Assembly: GCA_025869365.1 (NCBI GenBank)
Contig: JAOZVV010000120.1
Location: 1-39,326, forward strand
Reading direction: 5' to 3'
Source of the DNA: Pseudonocardia sp.
GTDB lineage: Bacteria > Actinomycetota > Actinomycetes > Mycobacteriales > Pseudonocardiaceae
DNA length: 39,326 nucleotides
Under the pieces are notes generated by a model. It was not told where the DNA came from. It saw only the letters and a program-made list of their open reading frames with translations, and did no database searches. The position numbers and the translations under genes were made by a program. Each line of letters begins with the position of its first letter. The first letter of the stretch is position 1. Of this stretch, positions 30,271-39,326 are shown one piece after another.

Positions 30271-32490
30271 TTACCGGGAGAGCGTACGCGGCCCGAGGCC
30301 AGGAACGAACCGAGCGGGACCGGCGTCACCGAACCAGCGCCCCTGGCCGAGGTCACACCCCAGCTCCGCGAGCCGCTCGGCCTGCACCGCGGTCTCCACC
30401 CATTCCGCCGTCACCTCGAGCCCGAGGGCGTGCGCCATCTGGATCAGCGACGCCACGATGTTCCGGTCCACCGGATCGGGATCGGGGTGCCGCAGCCCGT
30501 CGATGAAGGACCCGTCGATCTTGAGCGCGTGCACCGGCAGGCGACGCAGCCAGGCCAGGCTCGAGTACCCGGTGCCGAAGTCGTCCAGCGCCAGCCGGAC
30601 GCCCGACGCGCGGAGCTCGACGAGCGCGTCCATCGTGCGGGGTTCGTCGCCGAGGACGGCCTGCTCGGTGATCTCCAGCTGCAGCCGGTCCGGCGGCAGG
30701 CCGGTGACCGCCAGGGCCTGCGCGACCTCATCCACCCAGCCGGGTTCGGGCAGCTGCAGGGGTGAGACGTTCACGCTGACGTACGGCGCCCGGGGGCCGA
30801 GCGCGGCGTACCAGCCGGCGGCCTCCCGGCAGGCCTCGCCGAGCACCCAGCAGCCGAGCGGGACGATCGCGCCGCTGCGTTCGGCGAGCTCGATGAACCG
30901 GGCGGGACCGAGCAGGCCCTGGCTCGGATGGTTCCACCGCACGAGCGCCTCGACGCCCCGCACGTCGTGTCCCGTGAGGTGCACCAACGGCTGGTAGGCG
31001 AGCTCGAACTCGCCCTGGCCGATCCCGGGCACCAGCCCGTTGAGCAGCTGCGAGCGGGCGGACTCCCCCGCGTCCCGCTCCGCGTCGAAGACGACCCGGG
31101 TGTTCCCGCCGCGGTCCTTGGCCCAGGACAGCGCGACCGACGCGGCCCGCAGCAGGTCCTCCGGACAGACCTGGGTGGTGGAGTCCTCGGCCACCCCGGC
31201 GCTGGCCGTGACCGCCACGCTGCGGCCGCCGATCTCGAACGGCGCCGCGAGGGTCTCGACGATCCGGTCCGCGAGCCGCACCACCTCGTCCGGACCCTCC
31301 GGGTCCACGACCAGCACGGAGAACTCGTCACCGCCCGTGCGCGCCACCAGGTGCGGGCCCGCCACGATCCGCAGCCGGCCGGCGATCGCGGAGAGCAGCT
31401 CGTCGCCCACCCGGTGTCCGTGGGTGTCGTTGATCCGGGTGAACCCGTCGATGTCCAGGGCGCAGAGTGCGACCCGGCGGGCGGCGCCGGGCACGAACGC
31501 CTGGCGCAGGGACTCCTCCACCAGGGTCCGGTTGGGCAGCGTGGTCAGCCGGTCCTCCGAGGAGGCGCGGACCAGCCGGGCCCGCAGCCGGTACCGCTCC
31601 GAGACGTCCTCGATGACCGCGATCAGCTGGCTCGGGCGCCCTCGGGAGTCCCGGATCAGCGACCCCGTCAGATGACCCCACACGACGACGCCCTCGGCCC
31701 CGACGAGACGGATCTCGACGGCGACCGTGTCCGCGTTCCCCGAGCAGAGCCGCCGGTAGGCCGAGACGAACGTGCCGAAGTCCTCCGGGTGCACGAAGTC
31801 CGTCGCGGGGCGCGGCAGCGCGGGCCGCTCGGCGAGCCCGATCATCCGGCAGGCGGCCGGGTTGAGGTCCACCAACTGCCCCTCGAGGTCCCCGACCGCG
31901 ATCCCGACCGGCCCCTGGGTGTAGATCGCCCGGTAGTGCGTCTCGCTGGCCGCCAGAGCCCGTTCGACCCCCTCCCGGGCGCGCAGCGCCGCCACGAGCA
32001 GGCCCTCCTGCGCCCGGTGCGTCCACATCCGCAGCGCACCGGAGAAGCCCGCGACGAGCTCGTCGAGGGCCAGGGTGAGGCGGCGCTCGCCCTCGGGCCC
32101 GGGGAAGCCGTACGCCGCGGACCCGGCCTCCCGCAGCAGCCCCAGCGTGGCGGGCAGCGTGTCCTCGGGCGCCGAGCCGGCGATGCCCGAGCGTTCGCCG
32201 CACATCCCCGACGACAGCAGCTCCGCGCCGATGCTCCGGGCGGCCAGCGGCCAGAAGGGTTCGGCGCGGAGCGCGGCCACGAGCCGGGACAGGAGATCGG
32301 TCAGCTGGTCGACGCCGCGGTCCCCGGCCTCCGGCAGCACCGCGGCCCACCGCGCGGCCAGTGCCCGGAGCGCGGGCCGTGCGGGCGGCGCCGGGGTGAC
32401 CGTCAAGGGGACGCCCGAGCGAGGCAGCGGGACTCGTCCGCCGGAGGGCCGGACGTCGCCCGGCTCGGGCAGGCTGCGCGCCGCGACCAC
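30271..32490 (-). CDS. PAS-GGDEF-EAL cyclic-di-GMP enzyme
   Basis: Protein of 739 residues from GTG 32490, seven bases after GGAGG (a longer frame to 32574 lacks a site). The order is: helical N-terminal domain (~45-170), PAS/PAC sensor (~180-302, THYRAIYTQGPVGIAVGDLEGQLVDLNPAACRMIG ... AVIEDVSERYRL), GGDEF (~310-470), EAL (~490-720). The cyclase site GGDEF (~386-390) is intact and no RxxD inhibitory site is seen. The phosphodiesterase motifs are present: VEALVRW (~513), NVSPLQL, EITE, LALDDFGTGYSSL (~634), LKIDGSF, AEWVET and QGRWFG. Both making and breaking of c-di-GMP are therefore possible. No membrane helix is seen. It is inserted between the SCP gene and purF on the purine strand. Confidence 0.93.
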   Translation of the reverse strand: MVAARSLPEPGDVRPSGGRVPLPRSGVPLTVTPAPPARPALRALAARWAAVLPEAGDRGVDQLTDLLSRLVAALRAEPFWPLAARSIGAELLSSGMCGERSGIAGSAPEDTLPATLGLLREAGSAAYGFPGPEGERRLTLALDELVAGFSGALRMWTHRAQEGLLVAALRAREGVERALAASETHYRAIYTQGPVGIAVGDLEGQLVDLNPAACRMIGLAERPALPRPATDFVHPEDFGTFVSAYRRLCSGNADTVAVEIRLVGAEGVVVWGHLTGSLIRDSRGRPSQLIAVIEDVSERYRLRARLVRASSEDRLTTLPNRTLVEESLRQAFVPGAARRVALCALDIDGFTRINDTHGHRVGDELLSAIAGRLRIVAGPHLVARTGGDEFSVLVVDPEGPDEVVRLADRIVETLAAPFEIGGRSVAVTASAGVAEDSTTQVCPEDLLRAASVALSWAKDRGGNTRVVFDAERDAGESARSQLLNGLVPGIGQGEFELAYQPLVHLTGHDVRGVEALVRWNHPSQGLLGPARFIELAERSGAIVPLGCWVLGEACREAAGWYAALGPRAPYVSVNVSPLQLPEPGWVDEVAQALAVTGLPPDRLQLEITEQAVLGDEPRTMDALVELRASGVRLALDDFGTGYSSLAWLRRLPVHALKIDGSFIDGLRHPDPDPVDRNIVASLIQMAHALGLEVTAEWVETAVQAERLAELGCDLGQGRWFGDAGPARFVPGLGPRTLSR

Positions 32491-32629
32491 GACGTCACCT
32501 CCGCCCTCGCCGGTCGGCCCGGTCCGGGCTCGATCGGCGCAATTTTCGACCCCCGGCCGCGGTTTCGCCACCACTAGGCGAATCCATTCATCCGATCGAT
32601 GATCCGAACCCTCACGCTGCGCAGTCCGG

Positions 32630-32974
32630 TCAGCTCAGCGGGAGCAGCGCCGCGACCTCGCCCGCCCGGGAGCCGGAGACGCTCAGCCTGCCCGCCGCGC
32701 GGGCGTCGTCCCAGGTCAAGGCGCCGACGACGAGGGCGAGCCAGGTCTGCGGGGTGGTCTCGAGCACGTTCGGCGGAGTACCCCGGGTGTGCCGCGGGCC
32801 CTCGATGCACTGGACCGCCCCGAACGGAGGGACCCGCACCTCGACGCTGTGCCCCGGTGCGCGCGCCACGAGCACCTGCAGCGACTCCTTGACCGCGGCC
32901 TTCACCGTCCCGCGGTCCGGTTCCGGCCCGGTCCCGGAGAGCCAGGCGTCGAGGAGATCGCGTTCGGTGCCCAT
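32630..32974 (-). CDS. sterol-carrier-like (SCP_3) small protein
   Basis: 114 residues from ATG 32974, eight bases after the purL stop. It begins MGTERDLLDAWLSG and contains VKESLQVLVARAPGHSVEVRVPPFGAVQCIEGPRHTRGTPPNVLETTPQTWLALVVGALTWDDARAAGRLSVSGSRAGEVAALLPL in segments typical of the bacterial sterol-carrier-like family common beside purL/purF in actinobacteria. The fold should offer a hydrophobic pocket; the ligand is unknown. Close spacing implies co-translation with purL. Confidence 0.85.
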   Translation of the reverse strand: MGTERDLLDAWLSGTGPEPDRGTVKAAVKESLQVLVARAPGHSVEVRVPPFGAVQCIEGPRHTRGTPPNVLETTPQTWLALVVGALTWDDARAAGRLSVSGSRAGEVAALLPLS

Positions 32975-32982
32975 CCCGGACC

Positions 32983-35286
32983 TCAGGCGCCGAACAGCGC
33001 AGGCAGAGTTCCCTCCCAGGCGGTGCGCAGCTCGTCCAGCGGCAGCGCCGGGACTCCCTCGACCGCCAGCACCTCCCCGCCGACGGCACCGAGGCGCTGG
33101 GCCGGCAGGTTCGCCTCGGCGGCGCGCGAGAGCAGCTCCTCCGCCCGCTCCGGCGTCACGGTGACCAGGACACGGCCGGCGGACTCGGCGAACAGGGTGA
33201 CGAACGGGTCCAGGACACCCGGCGTCGGGAGCGAGACGGTGGCGCCGTGGCCGCCGACGAGACAGGCCTCGACCAGCCCCTGCGCGAGCCCGCCCTCGGA
33301 GAGGTCGTGGCTGCCGGTGAGCAGGCCGTCCGTGGCGGCCGCGGCGAGCAGCGCGGCGAGCCTGCGCTCGTGCTCCAGGTTCACCGCCGGCGGGCGGCCG
33401 CCGAGGTGGCCGTGCACGACGTGGGCCCACTCGCTGCCGTCGAGCTCGGCGAGGGTCCGGCCGACCAGCACGATGACGTCCCCGTCGTTCCGGAAGCCGG
33501 ACGGGACCCGCTTGGCGACGTCGTCGAGCACGCCGAGGATGCCGATGACCGGGGTGGGCAGGATCGCCTGGCTCCCGGTCTGGTTGTAGAAGCTGACGTT
33601 CCCGCCGGTGACCGGGATGCCGAGCTGCGCGCAGCCGTCCGCGAGGCCCCGCACGGCCTGGCTGAACTGCCACATCACGTGCGGGTCCTCCGGCGAGCCG
33701 AAGTTCAGGCAGTTCGTGACGGCCGTGGGCACCGCGCCCGAGGTGGCGACGTTCCGGTACGCCTCGGCCAGGGCGAGCTGGGCGCCGGTGTACGGGTCCA
33801 GCGCGGTGAAGCGGGCGTTGCAGTCCGTGGCGACGGCGATCCCGCGGCCGGACTCCTCGTCGATCCGGACGACCCCCGCGTCCGCGGGCTGCGCGGACAC
33901 GGTGTTGCCGCGGACGTAGCGGTCGTACTGGTCCGTGACCCAGGCGCGGCTGCACAGGTTCGGCGAGGCCGCCATCCGCAGGATCTCCGCCCGCAGCTCC
34001 GACGGCGACGCCGGGCGCGGCAGGGTCTCCGCGGTGTTCGCGACCAGCGCGTCCTGGCCCTCGCCCCGCTGCACGGGCCGGTGGTAGACGGGGCCGTCGT
34101 GGGCGACGGTGCGCGGCGGGACGTCCACGACCGTCTCGCCGTGGAAGTCGATGACCAGGTTGTCCCCGTCGGTGACCTCGCCGATCACCGTGGCGATGGT
34201 GTCCCACTTCGCGCAGACGGCCATGAAGGCGTCCACGTTCTCGGGCGTGACCACCGCGCACATCCGCTCCTGCGACTCGCTGGAGAGGATCTCGGCCGGG
34301 GTCATGCCGGCGGCGCGCAGCGGGACCGTCTCGAGGGCGATGTGCATGCCGCCGTCACCGGCGCTCGCCAGCTCGCTCGTGGCGCAGGACAGCCCGGCGC
34401 CGCCGAGGTCCTGGATGCCGACGACCAGGCCCGCGTGGAACAGCTCGAGACAGCACTCGATGAGCACCTTCTCGGTGAACGGGTCCCCGACCTGCACCGC
34501 CGGCAGCTTCTTGCGGCCGCCGGCGTCGGAGAAGGTCTCCGAGGCGAGCACGGACACGCCGCCGATGCCGTCCAGCCCGGTCCGGGCGCCGAACAAGATG
34601 ATCTTGTTCCCGGCGCCGGAGGCGAACGCCAGGTGCAGGTCCTCGGTGCGCATGGCACCGACACACATCGCGTTGACCAGCGGGTTCCCCGCGTAGGAGG
34701 CGTCGAAGACGACCTCGCCGCCCACGTTCGGCAGGCCCAGACAGTTTCCGTAGCCCCCGATGCCCGCGACGATCCCGGGCAGCACCCGGGCGGTGTCCGG
34801 CGCGTCCGCGGGGCCGAAGCGCAGCGGGTCCGCCACCGCGATCGGCCGGGCGCCCATGGCCATGATGTCCCGGACGATGCCGCCGACTCCCGTCGCCGCG
34901 CCCTGGTAGGGCTCGACGTAGGACGGGTGGTTGTGCGACTCGACCTTGAAGGTGACGGCCCAGCCGTCCCCGATCTCGACGACGCCGGCGTTCTCGCCGA
35001 TGCCGGCGAGCATCTTCTCCTTCATCTCCGCGGTGGTGGTCTCGCCGAAGTAGCCCAGGTGCACCTTGGAGGACTTGTAGGAGCAGTGTTCGCTCCACAT
35101 CACCGAGTACATCGCCAGCTCGGCGGCCGTGGGCCGGCGGCCGAGGATCTCCCGGATCCGGGAGTACTCGTCGTCCTTGAGGCCCAGCTCGCGGTAGGGC
35201 TGGAGCTGGTCCGGGGTGTCGGCCGCATTCGCGACGGTGTCGATCGGTCCTGGGTCGGCGACGATCGGGGCGGCGAGCTCAGTCAC
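32983..35286 (-). CDS. purL: phosphoribosylformylglycinamidine synthase subunit PurL
   Basis: Large subunit of FGAM synthase (fourth purine step); it uses ammonia delivered by PurQ with PurS. The 767 residues from GTG 35286 are standard for the small-type PurL. Signatures include [35 protein letters not shown] with the catalytic histidine region, [52 protein letters not shown] and LNFGSPEDP. In many actinobacteria purL directly follows purQ; here a three-gene signalling cassette lies between them. The SCP-like gene follows after eight bases. Confidence 0.98.
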   Translation of the reverse strand: MTELAAPIVADPGPIDTVANAADTPDQLQPYRELGLKDDEYSRIREILGRRPTAAELAMYSVMWSEHCSYKSSKVHLGYFGETTTAEMKEKMLAGIGENAGVVEIGDGWAVTFKVESHNHPSYVEPYQGAATGVGGIVRDIMAMGARPIAVADPLRFGPADAPDTARVLPGIVAGIGGYGNCLGLPNVGGEVVFDASYAGNPLVNAMCVGAMRTEDLHLAFASGAGNKIILFGARTGLDGIGGVSVLASETFSDAGGRKKLPAVQVGDPFTEKVLIECCLELFHAGLVVGIQDLGGAGLSCATSELASAGDGGMHIALETVPLRAAGMTPAEILSSESQERMCAVVTPENVDAFMAVCAKWDTIATVIGEVTDGDNLVIDFHGETVVDVPPRTVAHDGPVYHRPVQRGEGQDALVANTAETLPRPASPSELRAEILRMAASPNLCSRAWVTDQYDRYVRGNTVSAQPADAGVVRIDEESGRGIAVATDCNARFTALDPYTGAQLALAEAYRNVATSGAVPTAVTNCLNFGSPEDPHVMWQFSQAVRGLADGCAQLGIPVTGGNVSFYNQTGSQAILPTPVIGILGVLDDVAKRVPSGFRNDGDVIVLVGRTLAELDGSEWAHVVHGHLGGRPPAVNLEHERRLAALLAAAATDGLLTGSHDLSEGGLAQGLVEACLVGGHGATVSLPTPGVLDPFVTLFAESAGRVLVTVTPERAEELLSRAAEANLPAQRLGAVGGEVLAVEGVPALPLDELRTAWEGTLPALFGA

Positions 35287-35312
35287 GACACCAGCCTAAA
35301 CGTCGCCCGGAA

Positions 35313-35750
35313 TCAGGAGGTCGGCAGCTTGACCACGCTGACGAAGAAGTGGTCGATGTGCTTGATCGCCTCGATGAACCCCTCGAAGTCCACGGGCTTG
35401 GTGACGTAGGCGTTCGCGTGCAGCTGGTAGCTCCTGAGCACGTCCTCCTCGGCCTGGGAGGTGGTGAGCACGATCACCGGGATGTGCGCGAGCTTCGGGT
35501 CCCCCTTGACCTCGGCGAGGACCTCGCGGCCGTCCCGGCGGGGCAGGTTGAGGTCCAGCAGGATCAGGTCCGGGCGCGGGGCATCCGCGTACTGGCCCTC
35601 GTTGCGCAGGTAGGCCAGGGCCTCCGAGCCGTCCGTGACGACGTCGAGCCGGTTGTGCAGGTACTCCTCGAACGCCTCACGCGTCATGAGCACGTCGCCG
35701 GGGTCGTCCTCGACGAGGAGCACGTTGATGATGCGGGCGGGGTCGCTCAC
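35313..35750 (-). CDS. Rcp1-type single-domain response regulator
   Basis: Stand-alone receiver of 145 residues from GTG 35750, overlapping the kinase stop (GTGA). It has [21 protein letters not shown], the phospho-acceptor in [13 protein letters not shown] (Asp ~66), VIVLTTS and the conserved Lys in [11 protein letters not shown]. There is no output domain, so it probably relays phosphate or binds a partner, as Rcp1 does with phytochrome kinases. It is co-translated with the CHASE3 kinase and 26 bp before purL. Confidence 0.95.
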   Translation of the reverse strand: MSDPARIINVLLVEDDPGDVLMTREAFEEYLHNRLDVVTDGSEALAYLRNEGQYADAPRPDLILLDLNLPRRDGREVLAEVKGDPKLAHIPVIVLTTSQAEEDVLRSYQLHANAYVTKPVDFEGFIEAIKHIDHFFVSVVKLPTS

Positions 35751-37426
35751 AGGCTGGGTTCCCTTACTGACTCGGTCTTCGCCGTTGCCGGGGCCGCTCG
35801 CCCCGCAGGGGTCTGCGCCTCCACGGGAAGTGTGAACCGCACGACGGTCCCGGGCTCCGGTCGGGGGTCGGTGTCCACCCAGATCCGGCCGCCGTGGAAC
35901 TCGACGATCTTCTTCGCCAGGGCCAGCCCGATGCCGGTACCGGCGTAGACCTCCCGGCCGTGCAGCCGCTGGAAGATCACGAAGATCTTGTCCGCGAACT
36001 CCGGCTCGATGCCGATCCCGTTGTCCCGCACGACGATCTCCCAGTCGTCCCCGACCAGGCCCCCCTCGACCCGGACCACCGGGGGCACGCCCGGGCGGCG
36101 GAACTTCAGCGCGTTGCCGATCAGGTTGAACAGCAGCTGCTGCAGCAGCCCGGCGTCCCCGTGCACGTGCGGCAGGTCGTCCGGGACGACGATCTCGCCG
36201 CCCGCCTCCTCCCGCGCGACCTCCAGCTGCCCGGCCGCGGCCCGCGCGACCTTGGCGAGCGGGACGGCGACGAAGCCCTCGGTCGTGCGGCCGACCCGGG
36301 AGAACGTGAGCAGGTCGTTGATCAGCGTCTGCATGCGCTGGGCCCCGTCGACCGCGAAGCCGATGTACTGGTCCGCGCGCTCGTCCAGCCGGCCGCCGTA
36401 GCGGCGTTGCAGCAGCTGGCAGAAGCTGGAGACCTTGCGCAGCGGCTCCTGCAGGTCGTGGCTGGCGACGTAGGCGAACTGCTCGAGGTCCCGGTTGGAC
36501 CGCTCGAGCTCCCTGGTCTGCTCGTCCAGGCGGCGGTTGGCGTCCTGCAGCGAGTCCACCTCGCGCTGGATGTGCGCCCGCATCGCCTCGACGTCCTGCC
36601 CGAGCTCGACGATCTCCCGTGGCCCGACGGCCTGGACCACCTGCTCCCCGACGTCGCCCCCCACCACGGCCCGGGTCTGCGCGGCGAGCCGCGAGATCGG
36701 CCGCAGCATCGCGCCGCGCACGGCGAACGAGGCGCCGGCCAGGAAACCCGCCGCGATCACCGCGATCACGACGCCGACGACCCCCAGGTAGCGGATGGCG
36801 CCGTCGAGCTGCCCGCGCGCGTCGACCCGCACCTGGGCCAGGTCCCCGACGAGGCCGGCGCTGCGGGCCCGCACCTGGTCGAACAGCTCCCGGCCGCGCT
36901 GGAGGTCGACGGTGCCGCCCTCGCCCCGGGCGGCCGCGATCGCGGGTCCGGCGTACTCGTCGCGCCAGGCCCGGGCCGTGGCGCGGAGCTGGTCCGCGTC
37001 CGCCCGGAGCACCGCGTCCGCCGAACCGAACACGGGAGCGTCCGCAGGGCCGAGCACCTGGTAGAAGCGCTCCATCGCGCGGTTCTCCGCATCCACGCCG
37101 TCCGTGTAGGGGGCGAGGAACTCCGGGGTCCGGACGATGGTGAAGCCGCGGACACCGGTCTCCTGGTTGAGCAGGGCCGAACTCGCGTCCTGCGCCGCGG
37201 ACAGCGCCGGGGACACGTCGTCGTAGAGGCGGTCCCGCGCGTCGGCGATCCGGAGCACCGCGACCGTGCCGAACACCATCGCCAGGACCATGATCACGGC
37301 CGCGGCCCCGGCGCCCAGGGCGAACCAGCGCCGGATGGGCCAGCGCCTCGCGGCGGCGGCGTCCTCCTCGACGCGGTGCTGGCGCAGGAGCGGGCGGCGG
37401 CTGCGGACCGCGGGGGGCGTGCTCAT
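35747..37426 (-). CDS. CHASE3-HAMP sensor histidine kinase
   Basis: Membrane sensor of 559 residues from ATG 37426, overlapping the phosphatase stop (ATGA). Transmembrane helix 1 is ~35-60. The outside CHASE3 domain (~62-205) contains [29 protein letters not shown]. Helix 2 is ~211-235, followed by HAMP and a coiled coil (~236-315). HisKA carries the phospho-histidine in [19 protein letters not shown] (His ~323). The ATPase domain has [15 protein letters not shown] (~468-473) and [18 protein letters not shown]. The HisKA and ATPase resemble bacteriophytochrome-type kinases, which pair with Rcp1 regulators such as the next gene. The signal is unknown. Confidence 0.95.
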   Translation of the reverse strand: MSTPPAVRSRRPLLRQHRVEEDAAAARRWPIRRWFALGAGAAAVIMVLAMVFGTVAVLRIADARDRLYDDVSPALSAAQDASSALLNQETGVRGFTIVRTPEFLAPYTDGVDAENRAMERFYQVLGPADAPVFGSADAVLRADADQLRATARAWRDEYAGPAIAAARGEGGTVDLQRGRELFDQVRARSAGLVGDLAQVRVDARGQLDGAIRYLGVVGVVIAVIAAGFLAGASFAVRGAMLRPISRLAAQTRAVVGGDVGEQVVQAVGPREIVELGQDVEAMRAHIQREVDSLQDANRRLDEQTRELERSNRDLEQFAYVASHDLQEPLRKVSSFCQLLQRRYGGRLDERADQYIGFAVDGAQRMQTLINDLLTFSRVGRTTEGFVAVPLAKVARAAAGQLEVAREEAGGEIVVPDDLPHVHGDAGLLQQLLFNLIGNALKFRRPGVPPVVRVEGGLVGDDWEIVVRDNGIGIEPEFADKIFVIFQRLHGREVYAGTGIGLALAKKIVEFHGGRIWVDTDPRPEPGTVVRFTLPVEAQTPAGRAAPATAKTESVREPSL

Positions 37427-38604
37427 CCCGGCCTGCGCGTGTCCGAGAGCAGCAGGATCGCGACGTCGTCGGACAACGGCCCACCGTTGATCGTCTGGGC
37501 CCGCTCGACGAGCCGGGCCGGCAGGTCCCCGAGCGGCACGTCCCGTTCCTCGTCCAGCAACGCGAGCAGGCCTTCCTCCCAGAGCAGCTGGCCGGGTTCG
37601 GCACCCCGGCCCTCGATCAGCCCGTCCGTGTAGACCAGCAGCGCCCAGCCGGGGGCGAGATCGACCGTCGCGGGTTCCCAGGCGCTCTCCCGCACGACGC
37701 CGAGCGGGACGCCGACGGACGGCGTCACGGCGAGCGCGCCCGGGCGCAGGGAGATGGGTGGCGGATGCCCGGCCACCCGGATCAGCGCCCGCGCCGGCCC
37801 GCTCGGCCCCTGCTCGATCGCCACCGTGGTCACCGTGGTGAAGAGGGTGCGGTCGTGCCGTTCGCTCACGAACACCTCCTGCAGCTTCGGCAGCAGCTGC
37901 GGTTCGGCCACCCCGGCCAGCACCAGGGCCCGCCAGGAGACCCGCAGCAGGGCACCCAGGGCGGCCTCGTCCGGGCCGTGGCCGGAGACGTCCCCGACGA
38001 TCGCGTACACGATGCCGGAGGGGCCGCGCACGGCGTCGAAGAAGTCCCCGCCGAGGATCGAGCGGGTGCGTCCGGAGCGGTAGAACGAGCGGGCCCCGAC
38101 CGTGCTCCCGTCGAGCAGGGGTGACGGCAGCAGCCCACGCTCGAGCCGGACCGACTCCGCCGCGGCGAGCTGCTCCTCCCGCAGCCGGACGAGCCCGGCC
38201 TCGGCCCGGCGCCGCTCGACGGCGTACCGGATCGCGCGGATCAGCACCGCGCCGTCCGCCTTGTTCTTGACCAGGTAGTCCTGCGCGCCGACCCCGACGG
38301 ACTCGATGCCGAGGTGCTCGTCGTCCAGGCCGGTGAGGACGCAGACCGCGATGCCGGGGTCCGTGCGGAGGATCTGCTTGAGGCCGTCGAGGCCGGTGGT
38401 GTCCGGCAGGTTGAGATCCAGCAGCACGCAGTCCGCGTCGGCGAGCATGTTCCCGTCGATCGCGGCCCGCACGGACTCCGCGACGGCCACCCGCACGCCC
38501 GGGTCGACCTCGGCGATCAGCTCCTGGACCAGGAAGACGTCCCCGGGGTCGTCCTCGACGAGCAGCACCCGGTGACCGGGTTCGCCGGGGAGGGATCGGG
38601 TCAC
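37423..38604 (-). CDS. receiver-PP2C (SpoIIE/RsbU-type) phosphatase
   Basis: Response regulator with serine/threonine phosphatase output, 393 residues from GTG 38604 behind AGAGG. The receiver (~10-125) has LLVEDDPGD, phospho-acceptor Asp ~63 in [12 protein letters not shown], and the Lys in [10 protein letters not shown] coiled linker (~130-155) leads to the PP2C domain (~165-390), with the metal-binding GGDFFDAV and [25 protein letters not shown] and SDDVAILLL. Such proteins dephosphorylate anti-anti-sigma factors in partner-switching pathways; no such partner lies in the window. It begins 33 bp after purQ, so it is probably transcribed with the purine genes. Confidence 0.95.
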   Translation of the reverse strand: MTRSLPGEPGHRVLLVEDDPGDVFLVQELIAEVDPGVRVAVAESVRAAIDGNMLADADCVLLDLNLPDTTGLDGLKQILRTDPGIAVCVLTGLDDEHLGIESVGVGAQDYLVKNKADGAVLIRAIRYAVERRRAEAGLVRLREEQLAAAESVRLERGLLPSPLLDGSTVGARSFYRSGRTRSILGGDFFDAVRGPSGIVYAIVGDVSGHGPDEAALGALLRVSWRALVLAGVAEPQLLPKLQEVFVSERHDRTLFTTVTTVAIEQGPSGPARALIRVAGHPPPISLRPGALAVTPSVGVPLGVVRESAWEPATVDLAPGWALLVYTDGLIEGRGAEPGQLLWEEGLLALLDEERDVPLGDLPARLVERAQTINGGPLSDDVAILLLSDTRRPG

Positions 38605-38637
38605 GGACAGCCTCTCGTGCGGAGCGGGAAGCGCAGA

Positions 38638-39321
38638 CTAGACCGCGGCGCCCGCCAGTGTCCCGAGAACGGACGTGAACAGGCCCAGCCCCTGCTCCGT
38701 CGGCCCGGTCAGCGTGTCGATGGCGTGCTCCGGGTGGGGCATCAGGCCGACCACCCGGCCATTCTCCGAGGTGACCCCGGCGATGTCCGCCATGGCGCCG
38801 TTCGGGTTCCCGCCGACGTAGCGGAAGGCCACCCGGCCCTCGCCCTCGAGCCGGGCGAGCGTGTCCGGGGCGGCGACGAAACGGCCCTCGGCGTTCTTGA
38901 CCGGCACGACGATCTCGTCCCCGGCCGTGAAGGCCGAGGTCCAGGCGGTGGCCGCGTTGTCGATGCGCAGCCGCTGGTCCCGGCACACGAAGTGCAGGCC
39001 CGCGTTGCGGGTCAGCGCGCCGGGCAGCAGCCCGGCCTCGCACAGGATCTGGAAGCCGTTGCAGATGCCGAGGACCGGCAGGCCCTTCGCCGCACCGGCC
39101 ACGACCTCGCCCATGATCGGCGCGAGGCTCGCGATGGCCCCGGCCCGCAGGTAGTCCCCGTAGGAGAACCCGCCCGGGACGACGACCGCGTCCACGCCCT
39201 GCAGGTCGTGGTCGCCGTGCCAGAGGGAGACGGCCTCGGCACCGGCGCGGCGGACCGCCCGGGAGGCGTCCACGTCGTCCAGCGTGCCGGGGAAGGTGAT
39301 GACCCCGATGCGTGCGCTCAT
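38638..39321 (-). CDS. purQ: FGAM synthase glutaminase subunit PurQ
   Basis: Class I glutamine amidotransferase supplying ammonia to PurL. The 227-residue protein from ATG 39321 has [37 protein letters not shown], the nucleophile cysteine in [18 protein letters not shown] and the His/Glu of [12 protein letters not shown]. Length is standard. Only five bases of upstream sequence are in the window, so its promoter and the expected purS gene lie beyond the right edge. Confidence 0.98.
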   Translation of the reverse strand: MSARIGVITFPGTLDDVDASRAVRRAGAEAVSLWHGDHDLQGVDAVVVPGGFSYGDYLRAGAIASLAPIMGEVVAGAAKGLPVLGICNGFQILCEAGLLPGALTRNAGLHFVCRDQRLRIDNAATAWTSAFTAGDEIVVPVKNAEGRFVAAPDTLARLEGEGRVAFRYVGGNPNGAMADIAGVTSENGRVVGLMPHPEHAIDTLTGPTEQGLGLFTSVLGTLAGAAV

Positions 39322-39326
39322 ACCCG

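Noticed and set aside
33247..35409. 720-codon open frame antisense to purL
   Set aside because: It mirrors the codon pattern of purL; the translation has no family features and crosses two real genes.
35747..39043. Single 1098-codon frame appearing to join PP2C, kinase and beyond
   Set aside because: The first half is an off-frame reading of purQ and the phosphatase; the real kinase starts at ATG 37426 with an ATGA overlap.
1..39326. CRISPR array, insertion sequence, rRNA or toxin-antitoxin pair
   Set aside because: No regularly spaced identical repeats, transposase motifs, rRNA-like sequence or recognisable toxin/antitoxin genes were found in the window.

Overview
The window is very GC-rich actinobacterial chromosome. 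The content points to a mycothiol-producing member of the Pseudonocardiaceae, most likely Pseudonocardia or a close relative; this is inference from gene content, with no database search. Supporting genes are mycothiol synthase (mshD), the orphan OmpR-family regulator glnR, a DUF3073 protein, an LmeA-like lipid-binding protein and a cysteine-rich leader peptide ahead of DUF4395-cysA-sseC. As I recall it, this gene order largely follows the Mycobacterium tuberculosis Rv0803-Rv0821 region (purL, purF, purM, DUF3073, YgfZ, nitrobindin, sseC, cysA, thiX, lmeA, glnR, mshD, pst/phoU).

Layout. Positions 1-2046 are the end of an integrative element: a tyrosine recombinase with an unusual C-terminal GntR-type domain sits beside a tRNA-Lys gene, the likely attachment site. 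From 2250 the core chromosome begins with dusB, a diguanylate cyclase and a LytR-CpsA-Psr (LCP) cell-wall protein. Positions 6884-12840 form a phosphate block: two phoU paralogues around a dodecin gene, and a convergent pstSCAB operon. Both phoU genes and pstS have a PHO box with the same geometry relative to a -10 hexamer. A 24-codon leader ORF is placed so as to couple translation into pstC. Positions 12959-18320 hold thiol, nitrogen and sulfur genes: mshD, glnR, lmeA, a thioredoxin, the cysteine leader peptide, DUF4395, a thiosulfate sulfurtransferase and sseC.

Positions 18424-25143 hold a tiny membrane protein coupled to a nitrobindin-like gene, a membrane-anchored low-complexity protein, a DivIVA-domain protein, a Nur-like Fur regulator coupled to ygfZ, an unknown protein and DUF3073. 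Positions 25207-27330 hold a DUF1648 membrane protein with a GntR (YtrA-type) regulator behind a perfect palindrome, and an NrtR-type Nudix regulator with its own candidate operator. Positions 27387-39321, all on the minus strand, are the purine locus purQ-purL-SCP-purF-purM. It is interrupted by a three-gene signalling cassette (receiver-PP2C phosphatase, CHASE3 histidine kinase, Rcp1-type receiver) between purQ and purL, and by a PAS-GGDEF-EAL protein between the SCP gene and purF.

Two copies of one long palindrome (at 13888 and 27330) look like members of a dispersed family. I saw no CRISPR array, no transposase and no rRNA. The only gene-free stretch over 300 bp is 14710-15094, between divergent glnR and lmeA.
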